Origin: Epiperipatus broadwayi
Lineage: Eukaryota; Onychophora; Udeonychophora; Euonychophora; Peripatidae
Direction: 5' to 3'
DNA length: 64,000 bases
Assembly: GCA_028023455.1 (NCBI GenBank)
Contig: JAQFVV010000349.1
Location: 343,501 to 407,500 of the forward strand
Shown here: positions 24,105 through 36,445 of the stretch, in pieces
How the letters are laid out: every line of letters starts with the position of its first letter
How positions within the stretch are numbered: position 1 is the stretch's first letter
Position numbers and translations under genes: made by a program
Notes under the pieces: model-generated
Told to the model about the DNA's origin: nothing
The model's database searches: none
What the model saw: the letters and a program-made list of their open reading frames with translations, nothing else

Positions 24105-27100
24105 ATATATTTATAAAACCACAAACTATATAATTATTAATTATAAAAAATCATACTGATTGATTCAAAAAAATTATCATTCCAAAAAATATTGAACACA
24201 AAAAATTAAGAGTCAAAGAACTATCATCAATATGGTAGTAATAAAAAAGATTTTCAGTTTAATGTGTTCTGCAGCTTCTGTCAGACTTTCAGGAGAAAAA
24301 AGCAACCCCCTCACCTATCTGTGGCAACTGGATGATGCAACTTCTAGCTGATGCAACTTTTAGTTTACTGTAACATAAGCCCCAGCTAGTTTAAAATGGG
24401 GTTTAATATATACATACAAATGGAGAAGCAGGCTTACATATATATCCATCTCTCTACTCATTTATTATTAATACAAGACTGTTAACTTACTCTACTATTT
24501 CAATATATTGTACCACTAACAAAAATGTGATTTGAGAACACCCATTTTGTGATACATATGAAATCATTTATTAATAAATGGTTAGATTAAATTTTAAAAC
24601 AAATAATTAAATTTTAAATAAATGAGAAATATAAGATACAAAATGTTTTAAAGAGTTTCCTTTTAAACACAATTTGCCAAAAAATAATGTGTGGCATCAT
24701 CTTGTTTAGGTAATAAAAATAAGAGTTTTAATAGTTAAAGAATGACTAGGAAAAAGAGTGGGGGGGGGGATTAATTATAAGTAAGAAGTAAAACATTAGA
24801 TCTCTTTTTATAAATTTAAAGAGAAAAAAAGAAAAATGAAAATTGAATTAAAATGTAAAAAGAAAGCTTGTAAATTTAAATCCATTTAAAGATTGCTTGG
24901 CTGATAAATAAAAGAAAGGAAATAATATCTCTAATTACATTAATTGAAGAGACAAAGGAAAGGAATGCAGAACTGTATCATACCAGAACGTTAGATTAAT
25001 CTAAGCAAGAATTTAGATTAAAACACAATGGAAAATTAATTAAAGAAATATCAATTAATTAAATCAGATTGGAGAATGATAACTAGAAGAACAATAAGGA
25101 AAAAGCATATAAAAGGATTGAGAAATTCATTCATCATCATCATCATCATTATTATTATTATTATTATATTATAGTACTGTCGTATTCATTATTACTACTG
25201 TGTAGGAACTTTTAAAGAAGAGAAGACTGTGAAGGCCATTAACATCTCCAGCATGCAGGCATATATACTTACATTTACTGAAGAGCAACCTAAAATTATG
25301 CAATTCTAGACAGTAATTGAAGTGTGTGGCCAGTCTTCAATCCCATTCCCATGAAACAGCAGAAGTTCACCTAGAAATCATGTTCAACTTATGATCTGAA
25401 AATTCATATATATATATCTTCCATTGAAATGTGAAAAATCAGTAAAAAGCAAAAATGTTAATGGAAAAAGGAAAGACCAACCAATTGGTGATCAACATAG
25501 CAGGAGAAAGCAATGAATCATGTCCCTAGAAGTGTAATGCACAATCCACAAAAATTCTAGGTAACTATAAACTTTCTTATTCCAATTTAAAGACTGAATC
25601 ATGTTCGAATAAAAGACTCTACTGAACTCTAATTGCTGCAGCCATAGTAATCTTTAAATTGTTTCCATAAATTATTACATGGAGTTATATCTTAATATGT
25701 GTGTGTATTTAAATTTTATCATAACCTATTTTAATACGTGTAAAGCTCTAAGTTTTCTTGAATTCCTATTATAGTAGATCTTAATGTGCATGTGTATATT
25801 TAAATTTATAGTATGTTTTATAATGTGTTTTATTTTAGGGTGTTTTAATTATAAATATGTTTAAATAAATCATTTGTTTGCTTAATTATTGTTTGGTCAG
25901 TTATCTTTTTATAATTGTGCCACTAATAGGTAAATTTATAGTTAAGTGTATTAAATTTTCTTTGTCTTTCCCACAATTGAGAAAAGAGCTAGCTTGGGCT
26001 ATATCAAGTGCTAAATTGCATACCTCTTGTCTGGGCATGCTGATTATAACTTATGATTACCTGGTACCTGAGGTTTTACCTTGAAACAAATAAAAATGCT
26101 TTGGATGGCAGGGGTTTGAATTTAGCAACTGAGGAGTTCTATAGCCTGGAAATGTGGCCACAGGTTATATACCTTGTATAGAACTTATAACCTTGTATAG
26201 ACTAATAACCTTAATCTATAATTAAAATTATATTACTACTTTATATTTACATTTTCTACAATTTTAATAATAAATAACTATTGTTATCTAAATTGTAATC
26301 ATCGTAATTTATAACTTTAAATAATAACTAATTTATACTCTGATTTCCTATAAATAAACATACTTTAATAAATTTGCAATATATTTTATCAATGACTTAT
26401 GGGATCCGGGCAGTTTGCAATACTTTAAGATCCCATTTACGAAATATTTTCCCAGATAATTGTTATACAATAGCGTGTACTGAATTAATTTCTTCACCAA
26501 ATCTTAAACTGTATGTTTTGGTTAATGTATATATTACAATTCATAGTCTCTGATGATGGTGCAGTGATGATGATCCCAACAAAAGAAATGCAATTCTAGA
26601 TATTTAGTTTAACTTTTAAACATTAACTTTAATCATATTATTTACAAGGTTTTTCAACAATTATTTTAAACTACTAAATAACTTAATAAATAACAATATT
26701 AACAACATTATATAACAATACAATACAGTAACATATATAAACATTTGAACATTTCTATTCCCTTTGATTACAATGAGATATTCAAAATAAAAGAAAACTC
26801 CCTGCTCATATTGTTTTAATTTTTAACTTTGTTTCTTACATCGCAAAATCATGTGTATTTATTAAATAATCAATCCTTTTTTTTTATGGATTTGATTTAC
26901 TCTCATTAACCCTTATAGATTATACTGCAAAATATAATAAGATTTAAAATATGGATTATGAAATATTATATATTTATGTGTGTTTAGACTTTATAATATT
27001 TAGCATTTGATCTTTCTTTTACCTTTTACTCAGAAGATAATAATACGATACTTATGAAATCATTAATTTGTTTTCTGATCTCACACTCAATTTTCCTTTC

Positions 27101-28479
27101 GTTTTATTATCATATCCTATAATAAGATACAACAAATGAAATTTTTATTTTGCACACTATGGAAGATGACAACTCATCTTCTCCTGAACTAACTTCAATT
27201 TTCAATTTGTGATACCATGCTAAATGTTAGTAGAATTCTCTTTGGTGCATCCTAAAATTTAAAACAATTCCTTATCTTCATTTTATCTAATGACTCAGCT
27301 ATTAACTTCCTATTTCCAAATTATACCTGTTTCATACAAATAATAGCCTATAAAGAATTATAAACTAAAATTAGCTGACTCTATTACAATTATATTAAAG
27401 TATTACTTGTTAAACATATGATCAAACTCTAAATATCACTATTCATCATTTTAATAGTATATTCAAATACAGACATGTCCTCTCTTCTTATAATACATAT
27501 ATGTAACTACTTTTATGTGTATATTTCACTAGTTCATTGTTCATATACATTTATTTGAATTATCTAACAATATTTAATACAATAAAAACTTTAAACAATT
27601 AATTGCATAGATAAATCAAATTAATTATTAAATTATTTATCTATTGACTTATCCCCCCATATTGATAACGATTCTTTTAAAGTATGAAATTAAACTATAT
27701 ACAAACATTATGTTACAAGTTTTTTTTCCCAAAATAAACTTTATTTACACTATAAATCAAATATGGAAGGTTATACAGAAATACAAATCTCAACTGAGTA
27801 TAGTACAAATAGTTAGTCCAGATTTACATAGCGTGGACGATTTGCATGTATAATTTACAAGGAATTGAAACATATTACACTAAATAAGAAAAGGTTAGCA
27901 AGATTAACCAAAATGGCATTGTATATGGATACTTGTCCAGACTATAGTGGCTCTTCAAATAAAGCCTACAAAGATAACAATTTCAACCTGATGTGAAGAT
28001 TATGAATAAAACAAACCCAACATGATATGAAGTACAAGATAAATAAATTACAGATCACAAAAACCCGGCTACACCATGTGCAACTTAAATGTATATTATA
28101 CTATATATTTAAAGACTAACCAATTTAAACAAGATAGCATTACATTATACATAACTTGTGAAGACTATATTAGCTCACAATCTAAACCCACTAGGATATG
28201 AAATACAATATAAACAATCAATGACAAAACTTACATTGTGAGTGAACATAATCGGAAAAACAAACATACTTTTGATCAAATTTGGGTCATAATTAAGTGT
28301 GGTCCACCCAAAATGATTAAAGGGTAAGGATCTCAATTATGTTTACATCAAGTATAAATCAAAGGTGTTGGTAGAAATGGTTCATCAATAATAATCAATA
28401 AATTAATTAAAATACAGTAAAAACCAGATTTTATAAAGTGTGGTGCTATTAAGCAGATCTATAATGGGCATGCAACCAC
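24105..28479. other. AT-rich intron sequence, no gene recognised
   Basis: Only short low-complexity open frames are present. A somewhat less AT-rich patch at 25970-26170 (CCTGAGGTTTTACC, GGAAATGTGGCCACAGG) may be an unrecognised repeat. At 27900-28230 two imperfect copies of a roughly 225-bp unit can be discerned (ACTTGTCCAGACTATAGTGG / ACTTGTGAAGACTATATTAG). Confidence 0.5.
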
Positions 28480-29850
28480 TTGGCAAAGGTCAGTTTAAAA
28501 TATTGTGATGCCAACTAACTTAGTATGACCAGTGGATGTCCTCAAAACTTTAGCTGGCTCCAAGTTTGGTCTGCATGTCATGGCAGGCAAGTTCTTATAT
28601 CACTTTCCTTTGACTTATGAAGCAACTTGAGGAATAGTTCTTCCATAGCACAGTCCAAATCTCTTTCAAATAAAACTTGGCATCTTATCATCCAGATAAC
28701 AAAGTTTATGAATATAGCCAGTCTGATAACACCAAAAATTCCCTTTTTGAAAGTATGATTCAGGTTAACATAGGCAGAGTCAAGTCCTGTAATTCTCTGT
28801 AGAGCTATGTTTCGAAGACGAGTCCATGATTCACATTGATTGAGTATATGGGCTATGGACTCATCTTGTTTTCTAAACAGGGAACAGATGGGATCAATAT
28901 TGTGTCTCCTCTGATGACAAAGAAATATACCAATAGGTATGGTCCAAGGCTGACCTTCACTAAAAAGTCCACAAACTTAGGTTTGAGTTTTAAAAACTTG
29001 GTGAATCTCATAAGCTGAGGGATCCTGACCAGACGAAAATTCTCTGCTTTGGATTTTCCAGTGTGAATCAACTGATAGGAATTCCAGTAGAATAATTTCT
29101 CATGGAACATGGAATTGGAGATGGTAATGTTATTGACCACCATCATCAACTGCTGTTGCAACCAAATATTTCTCCTCCTAGGAGGGGGACAATCCATGGA
29201 TCTACTTTCACTAAAGGAAGTGGGACTTTCCATATTCACATTATCCATGAAAGTCTTAACTAGCACATTGTGAGTTCTCTAGATCATGAAAACTTTGATT
29301 GAGTGAAGCCCTAATCCATTAAGTAATCTGGGTTTTTGCAGCATGTTGAGGCTGAGGATGGGGGCTCTTTCTCCCAAGCACAACTTTCAATATAGCGATT
29401 CTACCTTCCTGATAAAAAAATTTGTCAGGAAAAAGCCAGCCAAGTAACAAATTATTTTGGGTAACATGACTGCCTTAAGGAGTGCAACCTTTCTCAACAA
29501 AGAAAGATAGATCTTGGAAAGTGAATTTATCATGCCTTATATTTTAGAGAGTAAGGAATTCTTCAACTTTTCTCTCATAATAGATGGGGGAGGCGAGATG
29601 GAATCTGAGAAACTTCTGTGGGGGAGCTTTAATTCTACCTGAGATTTGCTTCCCTGTCAAGATGGACCACATTGCCAATTTCGTTCCATTGACTCTCAGA
29701 CCAAATTCATAAGAAAACTGATCTAAAAGTTCCTCTAGTCTAGTAAACTCATCCTGAGATAAAAAAAAACAACAACACTACCACATCATCCATATAGGAA
29801 ATGTGGCGAATGCTCTATCAGCAAGTTCATCATAAATAAAAAACTTGAAT
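28480..29850 (-). mobile_element. Non-LTR retrotransposon fragment with reverse-transcriptase YMDD box, minus strand
   Basis: Read on the minus strand: ISYMDDVVVLLF (catalytic box of reverse transcriptase) at about 29790, then DEFTRLEELLDQFSYEFGL and VNGTKLAMW, thumb-like sequence with frameshifts. The longest open part (29266-28853) has LFYWNSYQLIHTGKS, FLKLKPKFVDFLVKVSL. After a frameshift come CSLFRKQDESIAHILNQC (knuckle with one Cys replaced by Phe) and IFINFVIWMIRCQVLFER, ending at a stop near 28586. It belongs to the same clade as 19230 and 43150. It is 5'-truncated at about 29850 and cannot be active. Confidence 0.85.
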
Positions 29851-31494
29851 TTTTTTAATAGTATTTTAATTGTTCTAAATACTTCAAACTCATTACAGCA
29901 TCAACATCCTCCCAATTATGCTCCATTTGTTCTCATAAGAATATCACAAAAACATACAATTCCAATGTAAACAGATTATTAAAAATTTCTTGGGGGGGGG
30001 ATTGACAATTTTAATAAATAATTCTTTCATTTTCCAAGCAGACTGCTATGATTTATTACAAGTATAAATATAATCTTCATTAAACATTTTCCTTTTACAT
30101 TTGTCTTGCATTACATCCATATATCCTTCTAACTTTTAATCCTTCATTTACCATATATATAACTCATAAAATTTTATTATACATGAAAGTTATACTAAAC
30201 TAATAACAATCTGTTGATATCTTTTCTACTATGAAAATTTTCATTTACATGCACTTTTATTTATTCTATTTTCATACTAAGTACACTTTTCCAGATGTAA
30301 ATATTTCCATTATTATTCTCCTACTTTAGTTTTAATTATCTTTAAAAATGTACACTTAACTCTGTCATGAATAATTTTTATGTTATTCATCTATTGATTC
30401 CAATTTAATCTTGCATAACTGTTATGATAGCCAAAATGCATAAATATTTTATCTTGCTTATTAATTAAATAATATTCACAGTGTTTTCCTTAAGTTCAGG
30501 TATTACTTGACAACACTTTGGCATAAATGTACAATTTTTTTTCTTTTTTTCTTTCCATATACTTTTTTTCAATATAATAACTTCAAGAGATTTTGGTAAA
30601 ATTATTCAATTGTTGAGTTCACTAGCAGAGACTTAATTTTGTTTTACTCCTTCATGTTAACCAAAAACCTTATAATATATAGTTTTAAATTCTTAAGTAG
30701 ATCACAATCAGTTACTTGTTTTTAAAATAATAATAAAGTTTAAAAAATTTAAGCAAACTTGTAGAGACAAACCAAGTTATTTGTTTTCCCATCTGTAATG
30801 TTTTTTTTCTTTTTCAAGTTTTCCCTCCAATTTTTTTCTTTTTAAAACATCATCTGTGTATTGTTAATTTATTCCAAATTGTGCTTTCCCATTGTTTAAT
30901 TCTCTTACTCACTAGTTACATATAGTTACAAATATCCCTTTAAACTATTTATTAGTAATAAAAAACAATACCTTTCATGAACTTAACAAAAATAGCATTT
31001 ACTTTAAATCAATTTAGGTCATTTTAATTTTATTTTTCTACAGACTAGATCTGAGAATACTTTTATGAACTTTTAATTCCACAATATTCATAACATAATT
31101 ATTAATTGTTTATTTTGAAAATTAAGATTTCACAGAAATAGACATTGCTTTCAGGTGTGCACAGACATGATTAACCATTTATGTAATGCATATTTTCATA
31201 TACAAGATTAGATTTGAACTCTATAATTTTAAATGTCAAACGATTACTTATTATCAAATATTAATTTATAGTTTATTATTTTATCTTCAAAAATAAATAT
31301 TTTACCCAGGATTTATGACATTTCTACTACTTTAAATTAACTAAGCCTAAGTTCAAACCCTATGATAATTAAAATGACTGTTACTTTCATAGTTTAATAA
31401 GTAAATATTTTTGACTTCATAAAATTTAAAATTATACATCTTAAAATTTATCCCCAATTTGTACTATGATGGAGTGTACCAATAAAAAGGGCAC
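29851..31494. other. AT-rich intron sequence, nothing recognised
   Basis: Long T- and A-rich runs, no open frames or repeats of note. Confidence 0.5.
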
Positions 31495-31690
31495 AATATA
31501 TATATGTGGGAGATTATGATCTGCCCCAATTGACGGGTGCTGGTGCTCTGCCCCAATTGACGAGTGCTGGCTCTACATAATATATGTATATTAGGGATCA
31601 TGTACCTTTTTTGCATGTGTGATCATCTGTATCAGTTACTTGAGATATGGCGGAGGAGGAATAGACTGAAAAATCCTGAGTTCAAATGTC
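31495..31690. mobile_element. Family 2 dispersed repeat, partial copy
   Basis: Contains GGGAGATTATGATCTGCCCC, ATTGACGGGTGCTGG, GATCATCTGTATCAGTTACT and GAGTTCAAATG, in the same orientation as 17090-17490. A short internal duplication (CTGCCCCAATTGACGNGTGC, twice) is peculiar to this copy. Confidence 0.7.
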
Positions 31691-31744
31691 TATATTTACA
31701 TATATAGGAAACATTCAGTATAAGTAAATGAAATACTGCCTTAA

Positions 31745-32635
31745 AATGATACTTGTGAGTTTTCCAGTAAACTAAGATGATAGTCCATATTTTTGATAAA
31801 TATATGTCTTGAAGGCTTACAATCTACTGAAGATGTATTCGTTGCTAAATTAAAACAAAATCAATAAATCGATTGTTAAAGATTTAAAAAAGGGAATTTT
31901 TTTTACTTATAACATGGGAAGCAACAAGATGCTCTTAACATTGTCATACTTTGGTTCAATTCAGTGTGTTTCTTTTTTGTCAGTAGCTTTTTTGGTAAAT
32001 TGCCATAATGATAAAAATTTGAGACTTTCCTGTCACAGAATGTGAAGCAGTGGAACTATTTCCAAAGATACAGGATCCTGCTCTGCCAAAAAGTATGCAT
32101 GAATAATCACGATATGATTGCATGTTGCTGACATGAATAAAGTGTAAATATTGTATTTATATGTAAAATAACTGTACAAAAATGTATACAAGATACATTT
32201 AAAATCTGAATAAAGTTTGCAATTTTTGCCTTGTGCAAACTAAGTTCTATTAATCATAGGCAAAGATTGTGAACTTTATTTAGATTTCAAGCAAATCTTG
32301 TATATGTTTTTACATATAGTTATTTTTCATTATTACATTTCCTTGAGATATTGCATACCAAAATTTTCAATGTGATATTGTATTTATATTTTCCCCCCCA
32401 TTTTTCTGTTAATAAGTTAATCCCCAAAAAAACAAAAACCTGTAGTTATTGTAAATTAATTTTTCCACAATGATTTCTTTTTTTAAAATAACAGTAATAA
32501 AAAATAAAATGTAAATATCAAATACTACATTTCCTAGCAAGCATTTTTGTAAACATTTTGGGGCTCCTCGAAATTGTAGATTTATCAAAAATATGGTCTG
32601 CCATATTAATTTACTGGAAATCTCATAAGTATCTA
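31745..32635. repeat. Large foldback element, about 890 bp, diverged arms
   Basis: GATACTTGTGAGTTTTCCAG and CATATTTTTGATAAAT near 31750-31805 are mirrored at 32580-32635. AAATAACTGTACAAAAATGT...GAATAAAGTTTGCAATTTTT (32165-32228) is mirrored at 32260-32330. The centre is near 32245. Arms have drifted, so the element is old. No open reading frame. Confidence 0.65.
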
Positions 32636-33528
32636 AATAATTAATAAATAATCCATTGAATTTTGTTTCTTTTTTATTTTATTGCATTTTTATACATTTA
32701 AAAAAGAAACAAAAGTTCAAAATTAATGTATCATTTTGTGAAGTTTGACTAACGGTGCTAATTATATGATATGGTGGAACCCCCATGAAATCAGAGACAC
32801 TTTAAAGTAGATTTATTTTCAGTGAAAATTAGTTTTGAAGTTCATTTTGTAATTATCAAATTAAGAATATTTTTCATGGACCAGGAACATTTTTCTGTGA
32901 TCCAGTGGTTGTAAAGCACTGTGCTAGACCATACTTTAAATTAAGAAAGAAGAGTAAAACTGCCATGAGATATTTGTAGTTGATGTAATAATCTCTGTCA
33001 TATTTCAACCCAAATTTAATACAGTCCGATGTAAAATTATCAATTTACTGTACAAAGACGTGTATGTAAAACAATAAACGAACTAAAATATATGCATAGT
33101 TAGCATATAAACTTTGCAAATAGTCTTTGTTTATCACTATTTTTTATTTGGAGTATGGGTAGATTGTAATTGCAATGTTTACACTTTTTTTAAAGAAAAA
33201 AGAAAGGTAAGTTCAAAATTAGCAGAATTAAAGATAACGCTATTAGTACGACAAAACTGACTCTAGTTTAAATTCATTATAAAAAAATATTAAACTATCT
33301 AGAATGTCAAAAACTAAAAAGCAAATTTTCATTTTTGTTTGTGTATAACTAAAATTATAAACTTGAAAACAGCTAAATAATCCTTATTAAACTAAGCAAG
33401 TTAAATAAATATAAAAATTGAAAGAAAAAATGAGTTTAAGTGTGTACAATGTAAAAACAATTGCGAAATAATGGATTATCTTTTAGTTATGTGCTTGTAT
33501 AATTGTATAAAAAACTTTCAATTGTACT

Positions 33529-33545
33529 ATTTGATGATGATGATG

Positions 33546-33592
<47 letters not shown>
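33529..33592. repeat. (GAT)n/(ATT)n microsatellite
   Basis: TGATGATGATGATGATT followed by about 16 ATT units. It resembles the 3' tails of the LINEs nearby, but no LINE coding sequence precedes it. Confidence 0.9.
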
Positions 33593-33593
<1 letters not shown>

Positions 33594-34203
33594 GATGCTA
33601 TACTTTTATAGAGATATAGAAAGGAAAAGGAGTATATAATATAGATTTTTATAGAAATAGAGCTAGTGGAAAGTTAACCGCATCAAACTGAAGGAAGAAG
33701 AGTCATAAAAGTACGTTTAATATGACAGCTGTGTTAATTTGTTTTCTGTGATATAATTATAGAAACTACTTATCAGTACTATCCTATTTCAGTTATGAAA
33801 AGTAACTTCTACTATGGGAGATCCATCAATTACAAATGTGCCATTCAGTTTATCCAACATGTAATTCTCGTAAGCCCATTAAAGCAATATTTCATGATCC
33901 AAAAATAATGATCATTATAGCTACTATTACATATGCTTTAAATATTCTTAACTTTTCTTGAAATTCAATTAACTCTGTAAATATTCACCCCCTAAGAAGT
34001 TGAAGATAATGAAAAATAAAATAAAATTAGCTGCCTACAATTATGGGCATGAAAAAATTTAAATCAATATTCAATAGATATTATAAATCTTCAGCTTTAA
34101 AATGGTATCTAAACTATTAGATATATATTTAAAATCTATGATAATGTATTGTATTTTGGTTTTGCAGAATTAAATAAATATATATATTTTTTCTATAATT
34201 ATA

Positions 34204-34940
34204 AGGGACTTGAATCAGAATTTCAAACTCCCACAGCTATCCAATCCATCTTATACAACTGATACATATAACCACATATATGTAGAAAAGATAAATGATC
34301 TCCAATATATGTATTTTGTGCTGAACCAGACCTCATCAATTGGTCAGATCACTATATCCCAACACATATCTACAATCACTGCTCAGTTTATATTAAGATA
34401 GCAAATCTTCAAACTTTAGTGGACAAGCTTCAATTCTCTCTATTCTTCATCTTTTCAGCCATCCATATTAAGTCTCTTATAATTACATTAAGTTTAGTGT
34501 AGACAATATACATGTGTTTAAATATTGCATATTCAGCCGGTATTCTGCCCATCTCTTTTCTGTATAATTAAATGAACATATTAAGGTCCTATGTGTGAGG
34601 GGTCAGATTGACTTAAGGTCAACATGAGTATGACAATAATATTGACATCATCAAGGGCTTTGAGTATTTTATCCTCAGATTTCAATGATATGGATGGCTG
34701 AAGAGTTGGAGCTCAGAGTAGTTTGAAGCCTGTCCATTAAAGTTTGAAGATTTGCTATCTTAAAATAAACTGAGCAATGATTATATATATGTGTTGGAGA
34801 TAGTGATCTGGACCATGCACAAAATGCATATATTGGAGATCATTTAATTTTTTCACATGCATGTGATCATATGTATCAGTTGTATAAGATGGATTGGATA
34901 GCTGTGAGAATTTGAAAATCTGAGTTCAAGTCTCTTAAAA
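34204..34940. mobile_element. Family 2 inverted pair
   Basis: The left arm (34204-34460: GACTTGAATCAGAATTTCAA, TCCAATATATGTATTTTGTG, ATTAAGATAGCAAATCTTCA) and the right arm (34590-34940) are reverse complements over most of their length. The right arm adds the GAGGGGTCAGATTGACTT/GGTCAACATGAGTATGAC end. About 130 bases of centre separate them. CTTATAATTACATTAAGTTT after the left arm and CTTAAAATTACATTAAGTTT after the right arm are direct repeats (about 34490 and 34934) running on into TAGTGTAGACAATATACATG, so the pair may be a staged insertion. Confidence 0.75.
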
Positions 34941-36064
34941 TTACATTAAGTTTAGTATAGACAATATACATGTATTTAAATATTATATTTTTTTCTATTT
35001 AGAATTATTTTTTCTAGTTAAATATGAAAAGTTACCTGTATATTTATATAAAGTCTGGACTTCATAATAATCAAAGAATAATTATTTCTCATTTAGGGAT
35101 TTTGGATGAGCCAAGTTCTGTTCTTTGAATTAATCAAACAGCATGTAATTTGTATCTATTTAATATTTTCACTAGAGTTACTAAATATACAATTGGGAAC
35201 TAAGGCAGCCTAAGAACATCACGAATGGTGTGACAGCACAAGACCCAGGCCTACATGATCTTTGTCTTTGCAAAAATCAAAAAAATAAAACATCTTGTTA
35301 CTTGCTAAATGTAACAATGTTTCCCTTTTTTGCCAAAATTATGTAATTTATAGGCCATACTAAATGTTTCATGATGTTCTGGTCATGTTACTGTAAAATC
35401 ATCAATGTCAAAAATGTCTTCATTAACAATTTTATCTATTAAGAAGAATTGATAAAAAAAAAAAAATTATGACAATGTTGTTAATGGATTCACCATAAAA
35501 CATTCAAGAAACTAAAATATTCTTTTTTGCATTTTATATTTATATATATATTATTTTGCTTTCTCAAGTATTGATTCAGTAATATTTGAGTAAAGAAAAT
35601 AAATTACATATAATAAATACAATAATGGCTATTACTAATCATTATCGAAAAATTAATATTAATCTTTTTAAATTTTTATTTTAGAGAATTCTAATTCAAA
35701 ATAAATAAAATTTTTAATGAAGGGAATTATTCTTGACTTGATTTATATTAATTATAAAGCAATATGTATATTTGCAAATAAGATTTTTTTTTTTAAACAT
35801 CTAAGTAAAACATTGCATTGAGCTCCAATTTTTATCAGGCCATTCTGATTGGGAATATATAAGGATAGTTTAATTAGTAGCTAAACAATCTATGATTAAA
35901 AGAATTATATATCTTGAATGATTCAGTTCAAGTCATTCTTATATATCCAGATGGGTATGCAAATGTATAACAATATGAAATTATTATCAAACCAGACTGT
36001 GTCCGCCCTATAAAAAGGCCGTGTTTTTTTTAACTGATTGCTTTGACAAATTATTTTAAGATTT

Positions 36065-36445
36065 AACATAATATATAAGGGATTCAAACTCAGACTTTCA
36101 CATGGCCTCAACTCTCTATGCCATCTCATATTGCTGACCCACCTGATCACACACCTGTTGAAAAGATAAATAATCACCAATATACGTATTTCATGTTAAA
36201 CCAGCAATCATCAGTTGGTCCAGATTACTATCTCCACACACATATACAATCAGTACTTAGCTTATATTAAGATAGCCAATATGTATACTTTAATGGACAG
36301 GCTTCATACTACTCCAACCCACAACTCTTCAGCCATCCATTTCATTAAAAATCTGATGATGGAAAGTTCAAATCCCACATTAGTGCCAAGGTTGTCATCC
36401 TACCTATGTTGATGTTAGTCATTCTGACCGACCCCTCATGTAAAT
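36065..36445. mobile_element. Family 2 dispersed repeat, single arm
   Basis: GATTCAAACTCAGACTTTCA, TATACGTATTTCATGTTAAA, CAGCAATCATCAGTTGGTCC, ATTAAGATAGCCAATATG and CTGACCGACCCCTCATG follow the family order. No inverted partner adjoins it. Confidence 0.75.
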
